Assembly (NCBI GenBank): GCA_955652155.1
Contig: CATPAT010000096.1
Coordinates: forward strand, 1 to 14,185
Length of the DNA stretch: 14,185 nucleotides
DNA from: an uncultured Chthoniobacterales bacterium
Lineage (GTDB): Bacteria; Verrucomicrobiota; Verrucomicrobiia; Chthoniobacterales; UBA10450
Direction of reading: 5' to 3'
Part shown: positions 1 to 8,098 of the stretch, in pieces
Position numbering within the stretch: position 1 is the first letter of the stretch
Layout of the letters: each line of letters opens with the position of its first letter
Position numbers and translations under genes: made by a program
The notes under the pieces: model-generated
The model's input: only the letters and a program-made list of their open reading frames with translations
Databases searched by the model: none
Told to the model about the DNA's origin: nothing

Positions 1-2414
1 AGGTGCATGAACTTCCCGGAGCCGGTGGGACATTCCACTTTGAAATCGTCGCCGTAGTAATGATGAAATTGCTGGAGCGATTCGATTAGGAGGTAGTTGA
101 TTGGAAGCCAAACCGGGCCGCGCCAATTGGAATTGCCGCCGAAAATTCCCGTTTGCGATTCCGCCGGCTCGTAACTGACGATTTTTTCCTCACCGCGCAC
201 CGTGATGGAGTATGGATGGGCCTGATGAAATTTGCTGAGGGAACGAACCCCGTAGTCGCTCAGAAATTCTTCCGGGTCGAGCATGCGCCGGAGCAAACAC
301 TTCATCCGATGTCCACGGGTGAGCGCGACGAGACGCAGTTCTTTCATGCCCGGCTCCTGCCAACGCGAAACCAAACTCGCCAGGTCGGGCCGATATTCGA
401 GATACCACTCGAGTCGCGATTTGAATCCCGGCAGGGCTTCGATCAGTTGCCATTGAACTGTTTCGACCGCGAGCAGCGGCATTAGACCGACCAGCGATCG
501 GACGCGCAACGGAAGATTTCGTCCGCCCGGCGTGTGGAGAACGTCGTAGTAGAATTCGTCCTCCTCGTCCCACAAACCGACGCCTTTGCCGCAGAGTTTG
601 TTCATTGCCGCAGCGATCATGAGAAAATGCTCAAAGAACTTGGTCGCGATATTTTCGTAAACGGGATTTTCTCGCGCGAGCTCGATCGCAATTCGCATCA
701 AGTTCAGCGAGAACATTCCCATCCAACTAGTGCCGTCGCTTTGCTCGAGATGTGTGCCATCGGGAAACTGCGCGTTGCGATCGAAGACGCCGATGTTGTC
801 GAGTCCGAGAAAACCGCCCTGGAATATATTTTTGCCTTCGGAGTCTTTGCTATTCACCCACCAGGTGAAGGAGATCAGCATTTTGTGGAAGATCGTTTCC
901 AGAAACGCGCGGTCACCTTTTCCGGTTTTTTTGCGCTCGATCTGATAAACGCGCCACGCCGCCCACGCCAGCACCGGCGGATTAACGTCGTCGAAATTCC
1001 ATTCGTAAGCTGGAACTTTCCCGTTGGGGTGCTGATACCATTCGCGGACGATGAGATCGAGTTGCGCTTTGGCGAATTGAACATCGACCAGAGCGAGCGG
1101 AATGCAGTGGAAAGCAAGGTCCCAGGATGCGTACCACGGAAATTCCCATTTGTCCGGCATCGACATGACGCGCTCGTTGTAAAGATGACGCCAACCGGAA
1201 TTGCGGCCGTGCTTGCGTTCGTCCGGCGGCGGCGGCTGGTCCGGATCGCCGTCGAGCCACTGATCGACGATGTAATGATAGAATTGTTTGGTCCAAAACA
1301 GGCCCGCGAACGCTTGCCGCTGAACGGCGCGCTGCTCTTCAGTTAACGACGACGGCGCGATCTCGCCGTAGAATTCGTCGGCTTCGGCCCGTCGTTTCGT
1401 AAAGATTTCTTCGAAATCTGCGAATGGCTCATTGTTCCTTTTTTTATTCGCTGACGCCCGAGTTAATCGCAGCCGGATCGAGTCGGTCTCGTTTGCCGGG
1501 ATGTTGAACTTGTAATGCGCGGCCGCTTTCGTCCCGAATCCCGCCGAATTAACGTGATCGATCTTGCCGCTGACTATGCGATCATTGATTGAATCTTTGA
1601 CGAACGGCGTTGAATTTGGGATCCCCCAGAGCCGCTCCGAATTGCTTTCGTTTTCGGCGAAGAAAAGGTCGTCCGGCGAGTCGCAGAATAAATCGTAATC
1701 CCCAAGGACCGTATGACTCGCTGTGATCACAGCAGCATGTCCCTCAGCGGTTTTGCGAAGCGTTGGTTTGGGTTGGGTCCGATCCCAACTCCAGGTGTTG
1801 CGAAACCAAATTGTTGGCAGTAAATGGAGTGGCGCCGGTTCAGGACCGCAGTTTTTCGCGCTCACCCGAATTAAAATGTCGTGCGGATCCGCTTTGGCGT
1901 ACTCGATCTCAACGTCGAAGTAGCGGTTTTCCGCGAGTGCGTTCGTGTTCCAAATCTCAAACTCGCCCTCCATCTTCGAGCGCGCGCCGCTTTGCGCGAC
2001 CAGTTCTTCGTAGGGAAAACGCGACTGCGGATAGCGATAGACCATCCGCATGAAACTGTGCGACGGCGTGCTGTCGACGTACCAATAAAGTTCCTTCACG
2101 TCCTCGCCGTGATTTCCCTCCGGGCCGCTCACGCCGAAAATCCGTTCCTTCAAGAACGGATCGTGTTCATTCCAAAATGCGAACGCAAAACAGAGCCGGC
2201 CTTTGTAATCCGAAATGCCGCCGATGCCATCCTCGTTCCAGCGATACGTGCGTGAGCGCGCGTGATCGTGCGGAAAATAATTCCAAGCGTCGCCGTTGGC
2301 GCTGTAATCCTCGCGCACCGTGCCCCACGCGCGCTCGGCCAGATATGGCCCCCAGAAATGCCACGGCTCAGGGTGCGGCTTGTTTTCCGCGAGACGCAGC
2401 TGCTCGGCGTTCAT
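1..2414 (-). CDS. GH63/MGH1-type glucosidase, C-terminus cut by window edge
   Basis: About 804 residues are readable in one uninterrupted frame from ATG at 2414 to the window edge; family members are, as I recall, near 880-900 residues, so perhaps the last 80-90 are missing. The protein opens with a beta-rich N-terminal part (MNAEQLRLAENKPHPEPW, then many aromatic residues) and continues into an (alpha/alpha)6-type catalytic half. Seen directly: WYASWDLAFH with Asp432, which matches the general-acid aspartate of GH63 clan enzymes, and SNWRGPVWLPINYL near residue 758, the conserved C-terminal signature of the MGH1/GH63 domain. The catalytic base would lie past the edge. The family hydrolyses alpha-glucosidic (sometimes mannosyl) bonds; the substrate here cannot be told. 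No signal peptide is visible, so a cytoplasmic enzyme is likely. An in-frame GTG directly precedes the ATG and a TAA lies three codons before it. It follows guaA on the same strand by 74 bp. Confidence 0.88.
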   Translation of the reverse strand, partial: MNAEQLRLAENKPHPEPWHFWGPYLAERAWGTVREDYSANGDAWNYFPHDHARSRTYRWNEDGIGGISDYKGRLCFAFAFWNEHDPFLKERIFGVSGPEGNHGEDVKELYWYVDSTPSHSFMRMVYRYPQSRFPYEELVAQSGARSKMEGEFEIWNTNALAENRYFDVEIEYAKADPHDILIRVSAKNCGPEPAPLHLLPTIWFRNTWSWDRTQPKPTLRKTAEGHAAVITASHTVLGDYDLFCDSPDDLFFAENESNSERLWGIPNSTPFVKDSINDRIVSGKIDHVNSAGFGTKAAAHYKFNIPANETDSIRLRLTRASANKKRNNEPFADFEEIFTKRRAEADEFYGEIAPSSLTEEQRAVQRQAFAGLFWTKQFYHYIVDQWLDGDPDQPPPPDERKHGRNSGWRHLYNERVMSMPDKWEFPWYASWDLAFHCIPLALVDVQFAKAQLDLIVREWYQHPNGKVPAYEWNFDDVNPPVLAWAAWRVYQIERKKTGKGDRAFLETIFHKMLISFTWWVNSKDSEGKNIFQGGFLGLDNIGVFDRNAQFPDGTHLEQSDGTSWMGMFSLNLMRIAIELARENPVYENIATKFFEHFLMIAAAMNKLCGKGVGLWDEEDEFYYDVLHTPGGRNLPLRVRSLVGLMPLLAVETVQWQLIEALPGFKSRLEWYLEYRPDLASLVSRWQEPGMKELRLVALTRGHRMKCLLRRMLDPEEFLSDYGVRSLSKFHQAHPYSITVRGEEKIVSYEPAESQTGIFGGNSNWRGPVWLPINYLLIESLQQFHHYYGDDFKVECPTGSGKFMH

Positions 2415-2488
2415 CACCGCCGATTAGCAATTAAAAATCCGCAATTCGCAAGAAGTTTACCCGGTGCGACGCGAAATCCGCCAATCGA

Positions 2489-4114
2489 TCATTCCCACTC
2501 GATCGTGCTCGGTGGTTTGCTCGAAATATCGAAGCAGACGCGGTTGACCCCTTTGACCTCGTTGCTGACGCGGGATGAAATGCGGGCGAGCAATTCGTAA
2601 GGAAGCCGGACCCAGTCGGCGGTCATGCCGTCTTGGCTTTCGACGATGCGTAGCACGATGGTGTTTTCATATGTGCGCTGATCGCCCATGACGCCGACGG
2701 AGCGGACCGGCAGGAGCACGGCGAACGATTGCCAGACGCGATAATACCAATCGCTCGCTTTCATTTCGCTCTGCACGATCGTGTCCGCTTCGCGCAAAAT
2801 CAAGAGTCGCTCGGGCGTGACTTCGCCCAGGATACGAACTGCCAGTCCTGGACCCGGGAACGGTTGCCGATAAACAATCTCTTTTGGCAAACCGAGCTGC
2901 AATCCGACCTGACGAACTTCATCCTTAAACAATTGCCGAACCGGCTCGACCAGTTTGAAATGCATTTTCTCCGGCAGACCGCCGACGTTGTGATGGCTCT
3001 TGATCACGGCCGCCGGATTGCCGCCGATTGAGACGCTTTCAATCACGTCCGGGTAAAGGGTTCCCTGCGCGAGAAATTTGTAATGGCCGTGTCCGCCACC
3101 GGACGAAATCGCCGTGGCGAGCTTACGCGACTTATTTTGTCGATCTTCCGCCAGCAATTCCTCGGTTGCGTGTTGAAAGACGGCGATGAACTCATTCCCG
3201 ATAATTTTTCGTTTCTGCTCGGGATCGGTCACGCCTTTGAGCGCGCTCAGGAAGCGTTTGGTCGCATCGACATATTTCAAACGAACATGAAAATTCTCAC
3301 CGAACACGCGTTGAACAATTTCTTCCTCACGCGCGCGCAAGAGGCCATTGTTTACAAAAATACACGTGAGCTGATCACCGATCGCTTTGTGGAGGAGCGC
3401 GGCCGTGACGGACGAATCGACGCCGCCACTTAAGCCAAGCACGACTTTTTCGTCGCCAACCTGCCGCCGGACGCGCTCGCACGCTTCTTCGATAAACGAG
3501 CCCATCGTCCAATCCATCGCGCAATGGCAGATGTGATAGACGAAATTTTGCAGGATTTCTTTGCCGCGCGGCGTGTGCGCGACTTCGGGATGAAATTGCA
3601 ATCCGTAAAGCTTCCGTTGTCGATCTTCGACCGCAGCAAAATCGGAACTCTCTGTCCGCCCGGCCGCGAGAAAACCTTTCGGTAGGGCCGTTACTTCATC
3701 GCCGTGACTGTTCCAAACATCGAGTTGATTGCCGAGTCCATCGAATAACTGCGAACCGTTGGTGATATGTAACATTCCCGCGCCGTACTCGCGCCGTCCG
3801 GTGAAGACGACCTGGCCCCCGAGATGATGCGCCATCTGCATCAATCCGTAACAAATTCCGAGCACTGGAATGCCTAACGAAAAGGTTTCCGGATCAATCT
3901 GGGGCGCGCCTTTGTCGTAAACGCTGGCCGGACCACCGGAAAGAATGATTCCATTTGGATTAAGATTTTTGATCTCCGCGGCGGGAAGATCGAAATGAAC
4001 TACTTCGGAATAGACTTGGAGCTCGCGAATGCGGCGCGCAATGACCTGGGTGTATTGCGATCCGAAATCGAGAATAAGAATCTTTGAATGTTTCGGGGGC
4101 GCGGCTGTTTTCAT
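2489..4114 (-). CDS. guaA: GMP synthase (glutamine-hydrolysing)
   Basis: This enzyme makes GMP from XMP, ATP and glutamine, the last step of de novo guanine nucleotide synthesis in the cytoplasm. The 541 residues match the usual length (about 510-540). The N-terminal class I glutamine amidotransferase domain shows the nucleophile in GICYG (Cys88) and the His175/Glu177 pair in GLQFHPEVAH. The ATP pyrophosphatase domain starts at about residue 205 with P-loop LSGGVDSS (around 228-235). The C-terminal dimerisation domain has PFPGPGLAVRILGEVT and ends in the canonical SKPPSTIEWE. HHNVGGLPEKM is also conserved. The start MKTAAPPKHSKILILDFGSQ places the first beta strand correctly. A small lipoprotein gene ends 3 bp upstream, so guaA is probably co-transcribed with it from the promoter at 4325-4352. 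Confidence 0.98.
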   Translation of the reverse strand: MKTAAPPKHSKILILDFGSQYTQVIARRIRELQVYSEVVHFDLPAAEIKNLNPNGIILSGGPASVYDKGAPQIDPETFSLGIPVLGICYGLMQMAHHLGGQVVFTGRREYGAGMLHITNGSQLFDGLGNQLDVWNSHGDEVTALPKGFLAAGRTESSDFAAVEDRQRKLYGLQFHPEVAHTPRGKEILQNFVYHICHCAMDWTMGSFIEEACERVRRQVGDEKVVLGLSGGVDSSVTAALLHKAIGDQLTCIFVNNGLLRAREEEIVQRVFGENFHVRLKYVDATKRFLSALKGVTDPEQKRKIIGNEFIAVFQHATEELLAEDRQNKSRKLATAISSGGGHGHYKFLAQGTLYPDVIESVSIGGNPAAVIKSHHNVGGLPEKMHFKLVEPVRQLFKDEVRQVGLQLGLPKEIVYRQPFPGPGLAVRILGEVTPERLLILREADTIVQSEMKASDWYYRVWQSFAVLLPVRSVGVMGDQRTYENTIVLRIVESQDGMTADWVRLPYELLARISSRVSNEVKGVNRVCFDISSKPPSTIEWE

Positions 4115-4117
4115 TCG

Positions 4118-4318
4118 CTAGGGATGCGTTTGGGGAACGCCGTGCTCGCCGGCTGGATCGCCCGGGTCGCGTTGCTCAGGAACAAGTTGTCCCTGGCCGC
4201 TCACGCCGCGTTGCAATTGTGACTGCACTTCTTGACCGCTTCGTTGTTCGAGCGGATCGGCGCAACCACCGGCAAGCGCTGCGCAAGCGATCGCGAGCAG
4301 GATCGATAAGGGCCTCAT
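4118..4318 (-). CDS. Small predicted lipoprotein upstream of guaA
   Basis: A 66-residue ORF with a short lipoprotein signal: MRPLS, then a hydrophobic run to about residue 17, then LAGGC with the lipidation cysteine at residue 19. The mature part (about 47 residues) is rich in Gln, Pro, Gly and charged residues, with no cysteine and no recognised domain. It would be anchored to the inner or outer membrane facing the periplasm. It ends 3 bp before the guaA ATG, which suggests shared transcription or translational coupling. An in-frame TAA lies four codons before the ATG, so the start cannot move far upstream. The -3 position of the lipobox is Ala rather than Leu/Val, which is acceptable but not ideal. 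Function is unknown, and a chance ORF in a leader remains possible. Confidence 0.55.
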   Translation of the reverse strand: MRPLSILLAIACAALAGGCADPLEQRSGQEVQSQLQRGVSGQGQLVPEQRDPGDPAGEHGVPQTHP

Positions 4319-4324
4319 CCGCTC

Positions 4325-4352
4325 ATTTTAGGAAACAACGACTTGATTGCAA
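4325..4352 (-). promoter_or_regulatory. Predicted sigma70-type promoter for lipoprotein-guaA
   Basis: Read on the minus strand: TTGCAA (4352-4347), a 16-bp spacer, then TAAAAT (4330-4325), matching 4/6 and 5/6 positions of the -35 and -10 consensus. The predicted start of transcription falls on or next to the A of the lipoprotein ATG at 4318, which would give a leaderless or nearly leaderless message. It lies in the 64-bp gap between two divergent genes, where a promoter is expected. Confidence 0.45.
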
Positions 4353-4382
4353 ATTGGCAGCTAACGATTTCCAATCGAGGGA

Positions 4383-4949
4383 ATGATCGATTCGGAGCTT
4401 TTGCTGCAAGGTTATCGACTGGGCGTTTTTCCGATGGCGATGGACGACGATTCGATTGCCTGGTTTTCGCCCGATCCCCGCGCGATTATTCCACTCGACG
4501 ACTTTCATGTGCCGCACGCACTTCGACGCGTTGCCCGGAAGAGTATTTTCGAGATCAAGATCGACAGTCGCTTCGGCGAAGTGATTCGCGCCTGCGCCGA
4601 GCGAAAAGACACCTGGATCAATCGCGAAATCATCGAGAGCTACCAGGGCTTGCACGAACTCGGCTACGCGCACTCAGTCGAAGCCTGGAACAAGAATAAA
4701 CTTGTCGGCGGTCTGTACGGCGTTGCCGTCGGCGGCGCGTTTTTTGGCGAATCAATGTTTCACCGTGTGACCGACGCGTCGAAGATCGCGCTGGTCGCGT
4801 TGGTCGAACGCCTGCGCGCGCGCAAATTCATATTACTCGACACGCAATGGGTCACGCCGCATCTGGAGCAATTCGGCGCGATCGAAATTTCACGAGACTA
4901 TTATTTGAAATTGTTGCGGCACGCAGTGGAATTGCCTCGCAAATTCTAG
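4383..4949 (+). CDS. aat: Leucyl/phenylalanyl-tRNA-protein transferase
   Basis: Aat transfers Leu or Phe from aminoacyl-tRNA to proteins with N-terminal Arg or Lys, marking them for ClpS/ClpAP degradation (bacterial N-degron pathway, cytoplasm). At 188 residues it is at the short end of the family (E. coli about 234). Family motifs visible: YRLGVFPMA with WFSPDPRAIIPL near residues 11-38, DTWIN at 76-80, the strongly conserved GGAFFGESMFHR at 117-128, and LLDTQWVTPHLEQFGA near the C-terminus. The ATG at 4383 is preceded by a purine-rich GAGGGA, a plausible ribosome binding site. It is transcribed divergently from the lipoprotein-guaA pair and has no same-strand neighbour closer than the sulfatase about 100 bp downstream. 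Confidence 0.95.
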   Translation: MIDSELLLQGYRLGVFPMAMDDDSIAWFSPDPRAIIPLDDFHVPHALRRVARKSIFEIKIDSRFGEVIRACAERKDTWINREIIESYQGLHELGYAHSVEAWNKNKLVGGLYGVAVGGAFFGESMFHRVTDASKIALVALVERLRARKFILLDTQWVTPHLEQFGAIEISRDYYLKLLRHAVELPRKF

Positions 4950-4971
4950 GCGCGTTTGAGCGTTCTCTTCT

Positions 4972-5018
4972 TTAGTAACGGTTCGCACCGTCGGCCGGTT
5001 CGATTCCGCCGCTCGCCA
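4972..5018 (+). other. Degenerate 3' half of a class II (Leu/Ser-like) tRNA
   Basis: The stretch resembles the distal half of a tRNA with a long variable arm. ACGGT-TCGC-ACCGT (about 4978-4991) can form a variable-arm hairpin, GCCGG-TTCGATT-CCGCC (4994-5010) forms a T arm with one C-C mismatch, and GCTCGCC plus A (5011-5018) would be the acceptor 3' strand with discriminator. No matching acceptor 5' strand (GGCGAGC) or D arm lies upstream; that space is the end of aat. I therefore read it as a fragment, possibly left by an integration or rearrangement at a tRNA gene. It sits between aat and the sulfatase, the boundary between housekeeping and accessory content. Chance resemblance is possible. 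Confidence 0.45.
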
Positions 5019-5047
5019 TTTTGCCCGAATCGGCCAAGAATTACCGG

Positions 5048-6499
5048 ATGCCGCAGCCAGCCCGCCTTCCGCGCAAACCGAATCTGGTTTTCTTTCTGCC
5101 TGACCAGCAGCGCGCTGACACGCTCGCGTGCTGCGGAAATCCGAGGGTCCATGCGCCGAATCTGAACAGTCTCGCCGCGGAATCGACGGTTTTTAGCCAT
5201 GCATACGTGACACAGCCGGTCTGCGCGCCGTCGCGCGCTTCACTGCTGACTGGCGTGTGGCCGCATATTAGCGGTTGCACAAATAATGGGTTCCCACCCG
5301 ACTCGCGCATTCATTTTTTGCCACAGTTGCTGGGCGATTCCGATTATCGAACAGCCTACATTGGCAAGTGGCATCTCGGGAAGCCGGGACCGAAGGCACA
5401 TGGCTTCGAGGAATTCGTATCGGTCGAGCGTGTGAGCGATTACAGCAATTTCCTGCTTGAGAACGGGCTGAAGCCCGACCACGAGAGCGGCGGGTTCTCG
5501 GCGCTGACGATCAGCAATCTACCGATCGAACTGTCGCAGCCGAAATTTGTGGAGAGGCATGCATGCGACTTCATTCAGGGCAATGCGCGATCGCCGTTTC
5601 TGCTGGTGGTCTCATTTGTCGAGCCTCACTCGCCTTACAACAGCCCCTTCAACGACGAGCACGCGCTCGAGCAGATAGACGTCGATCCTAGCGCGACGGT
5701 CCCGCTCAGTGAAGATGTTCCGCTGCGTTATCGGTTGACGCGCGAATGGCAGCAGGACCGAGCGGCTCGAGATGGCACCGGAAAAATCCGGCGCTTTAAT
5801 TTTGGGCTGACGCTCGAGGAGTATCGCGACATCAGGCAAAGGTATTTCGGCCTCGTCACTTTCGTAGATCAAAGCATCGGCGCGATCCTGGCGAGTGTTG
5901 AAAACACGGGACTGCGCGAGGACACCCTCATCGTCCACACCAGTGATCATGGGGATCTGCTCGGCGCGCACCAACTGTTTGGCAAAGGCGTTATGTTTGA
6001 GGAAGCCGTGCGTGTTCCCTGCCTGGTGCGTGCTCCGGGACAGACGCGCGGTCGAGTCATCTCGCAGCCGTTGAGTCATATTGATTTTGTTCCGACAGTG
6101 CTGGAGTTGCTCGGTTCGCCGCCGGCGGCGCAATGCGCAGGAAAAAGCCGGGCTGCGCTGGTCCGAGGCGAGACCATGCCGGTGGAAAGCGTCTTCATGG
6201 AATGGGCGCCCTACCGCAAAGTTGATAAGCGGATCAAAATGGACAGCTCACTGGCGCCGCGCGAGAAAGTGGAGCGCGCCGCCAAAGAATCAACGCGCGC
6301 AGTGATTACTCCCGACGGATGGAAGCTTTGCCTGCGGGACAAGGATTTGAACGAGCTCTACAATTTAAGGGACGATCCAGTCGAAATTCGCAACCTTTAT
6401 GGGAGCGCGCCTGGTTCCGTGATAGCCGGCTGTGCAGAACAGATCTCACGCTGGCAAGAATCAACGTCTGATAAGCTCGACCTTTCGACCAACAAGTAG
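5048..6499 (+). CDS. Type I sulfatase (formylglycine-dependent, arylsulfatase family)
   Basis: The 483-residue product belongs to the alkaline-phosphatase-like sulfatases, which hydrolyse sulfate esters with a Cys-derived formylglycine and a bound Ca2+. Seen: FLPDQQRADT with the metal Asp19 and Gln20, the maturation signature CAPSR at 59-63 (Cys59 is converted to formylglycine) followed by ASLLTG, GKWHLGK (Lys107, His109), and TSDHGDLLGAH (Asp300, His301). The C-terminal part has LYNLRDDPVEIRNL, typical of the family. I chose ATG 5048; an in-frame TTG at 5021 gives nine more residues but has no clear ribosome binding site. From either start the N-terminus (Arg/Lys/Pro-rich, then the first core beta strand) shows no cleavable signal peptide, unusual for catabolic sulfatases, so a cytoplasmic or otherwise exported enzyme must be considered. 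The maturation enzyme is not in the window. The next gene encodes a sulfotransferase. Confidence 0.93.
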   Translation: MPQPARLPRKPNLVFFLPDQQRADTLACCGNPRVHAPNLNSLAAESTVFSHAYVTQPVCAPSRASLLTGVWPHISGCTNNGFPPDSRIHFLPQLLGDSDYRTAYIGKWHLGKPGPKAHGFEEFVSVERVSDYSNFLLENGLKPDHESGGFSALTISNLPIELSQPKFVERHACDFIQGNARSPFLLVVSFVEPHSPYNSPFNDEHALEQIDVDPSATVPLSEDVPLRYRLTREWQQDRAARDGTGKIRRFNFGLTLEEYRDIRQRYFGLVTFVDQSIGAILASVENTGLREDTLIVHTSDHGDLLGAHQLFGKGVMFEEAVRVPCLVRAPGQTRGRVISQPLSHIDFVPTVLELLGSPPAAQCAGKSRAALVRGETMPVESVFMEWAPYRKVDKRIKMDSSLAPREKVERAAKESTRAVITPDGWKLCLRDKDLNELYNLRDDPVEIRNLYGSAPGSVIAGCAEQISRWQESTSDKLDLSTNK

Positions 6500-6560
6500 C
6501 TCATTTCTGGAGAAATCAGTAAGTTCGTAGTTGGTACAAACTATTTTAGGTAAAGTTGCT

Positions 6561-7211
6561 ATGTTGCCGAACGGCTTCTACAAGAGTCTTGAAGGAGTGG
6601 ATGAGGTTGAGATTGAGTTCATCTGCTATGGTGTTCCGCGCTCCGGCAGCACGCTGGTGTATCAGCTAATCAGCGGCATATATCCTCAAGGAGTAGTCAA
6701 AACCCATCGATATTGTTCGCAGCGCGCCAAGACAACCGCATCGTATCGCGATTTCCGGGACGTGGTTGTGTCGCTTTGGAGAAGGAGCAAGGGTGGGAAG
6801 GCACATCAGCAGATGAGCGACGCCGAGGTCGAAAAATATGCAATGTTGTGCCAAGCGCGAGTGAGAGAGTTGGACCGGTACTTGGAACGCGGCGGCATTT
6901 GCCTGCTTCGCTATGAAGATTTCGTGGATAATCCGGCGTTCATTTTCGAAGCGATCGAGAAGACTTTCGGGATTCTTGTCGATTCGCAAAAAGTTGACGA
7001 GCTTGTGCGACAGCATTCGCTCGAAAAGAACAGAGAAGTCGCGCGTCGTCTTCGCGGATTTAAGGAAGTCGATTCAGCTACTCAGATTCACGGCGACCAC
7101 ATCTACCAGGCCGAGGTGGGAGGCTGGCGCAAATTCGTCAAGGATCGCACCGCGGAACGGCTTGAGCTTCTCTTGCGGGCCCCACTGACTCGATACGGCT
7201 ACCTAGACTGA
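6561..7211 (+). CDS. Sulfotransferase (PAPS-type) domain protein
   Basis: A 216-residue soluble protein with both PAPS-binding signatures of the sulfotransferase superfamily. The 5'-phosphosulfate loop is GVPRSGSTLV at residues 24-33, and the 3'-phosphate motif is YRDFRDVVVSL at 62-72 with Arg63 and Ser71. KTHR at 47-50 lies where many members carry a catalytic or substrate-contacting residue. LLRYEDFVDNP and GGWRKFV in the second half are also typical. It would move sulfate from PAPS to a hydroxyl or amine; the acceptor is unknown. ATG 6561 has a weak AGG about 10 bases upstream; an in-frame TTG at 6531 would add ten residues. The gene looks more AT-rich than guaA or the permease. It lies 61 bp after the sulfatase on the same strand and overlaps the convergent downstream gene by 13 bp. 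Confidence 0.9.
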   Translation: MLPNGFYKSLEGVDEVEIEFICYGVPRSGSTLVYQLISGIYPQGVVKTHRYCSQRAKTTASYRDFRDVVVSLWRRSKGGKAHQQMSDAEVEKYAMLCQARVRELDRYLERGGICLLRYEDFVDNPAFIFEAIEKTFGILVDSQKVDELVRQHSLEKNREVARRLRGFKEVDSATQIHGDHIYQAEVGGWRKFVKDRTAERLELLLRAPLTRYGYLD

Positions 7212-7948
7212 GTTGTAATCGATTGCCCCTGCAACTTGCCGAGTGTGACGTATTTGTCGTTAGGCTTTCGAAACCATTTCGGGAGCTCGATCTTCGTTCT
7301 TTTGATACTCTCGTAACAGTTCCGGTTGATGGTGCCCTTGTGCGTACTCTCGCCGAAAATGGCGAAGTTTTCCCTGGTAACGAACAATCGATGCTCGGGC
7401 AGCTTCGGCACTTGGTCCTTGAGTGTATCCATTAACTTGGCTGAGGCGATGCGCTCCGGCATCTGCGAAAACAAAAAGCGCAGCACCTTCACTCTGAGGA
7501 ATTGATGGATCCAAATCTGGTGCCAGCCTTTGCGCTCCAGATAAACGTCGCCGAACGAATTAATCTTTGGCTGCAGGTGCAATGTCGCCTCTGGTCGACG
7601 CAGGAGCGCTTTACAACGGCAAAAGAGTAGGCCGCTCATGTCAGCTGAGCGCACGATATCCGAAACAAGATCGACAATCTTATCTACTACCAGCTCAATC
7701 GGATATTTATCGTCCGGACACCAGTAAATCCACTCTTCGTCGTCCAGACCAGCGAGAGTTTGGAGGACTGTGGCGCGAATTTCCGCCGGCGTTTGCACGT
7801 ACTCCGCTCGATTGCCGGGCGCCCCCTGGAGATTCTGATACGGAACGCGAAAGACAAATGGATGATCCGGCCAGAGCTTTTCGTACTGCAGGATCATATG
7901 CTCGGTTACCGCCCGGTAGCGGTCGCAAGTCAAAACAATCGCCTTCAT
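7199..7948 (-). CDS. Unrecognised protein, possibly glycosyltransferase-like
   Basis: I do not recognise a named family. The 249-residue product starts MKAIVLTCDRYRAVTEHMI, which looks like the first beta strand and helix of a Rossmann-like or GT-A fold. Residues 69-83 (DDEEWIYWCPDDKYP) form an acidic stretch in which Asp79-Asp80 could play the part of the metal-binding DxD motif. The C-terminal half is basic, with several Trp and Phe residues. No signal peptide or membrane segment is seen, so it is probably cytoplasmic or membrane-peripheral. It is convergent with the sulfotransferase, and their last 13 bases overlap. The context (sulfotransferase, sulfatase, methyltransferase) fits a role in glycan synthesis or modification, but that is inference. 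The start ATG at 7948 has no obvious ribosome binding site. Confidence 0.75.
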   Translation of the reverse strand: MKAIVLTCDRYRAVTEHMILQYEKLWPDHPFVFRVPYQNLQGAPGNRAEYVQTPAEIRATVLQTLAGLDDEEWIYWCPDDKYPIELVVDKIVDLVSDIVRSADMSGLLFCRCKALLRRPEATLHLQPKINSFGDVYLERKGWHQIWIHQFLRVKVLRFLFSQMPERIASAKLMDTLKDQVPKLPEHRLFVTRENFAIFGESTHKGTINRNCYESIKRTKIELPKWFRKPNDKYVTLGKLQGQSITTQSR

Positions 7949-8098
7949 CAGCGCGCGCGAAATTTTTGCAGTCTAGGTCGGCGCCGTGTGCTGTCCATGG
8001 TTCATTGTGCATCGCCACGGCGACACTTGCTCAGCAATCGGAATCCGGCATAGTGAACGCCCGACTCCTGCGCGGGTGATGTCCGATCTTCCGCATGC

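Noticed and set aside
534..1346. Plus-strand ORF of 270 codons inside the glucosidase.
   Set aside because: It lies antisense to a long, uninterrupted frame with clear GH63 motifs, and its translation shows no family signature.
2415..2488. Gap between guaA and the glucosidase, checked for a riboswitch or terminator.
   Set aside because: It is AT-rich with near-repeats of AATTGC, but I see no stable hairpin with a T tract and no recognisable element.
5612..6133. Minus-strand ORF of 173 codons within the sulfatase.
   Set aside because: It is antisense to the catalytic core of the sulfatase, including the SDHGD motif, and shows only shadow composition.
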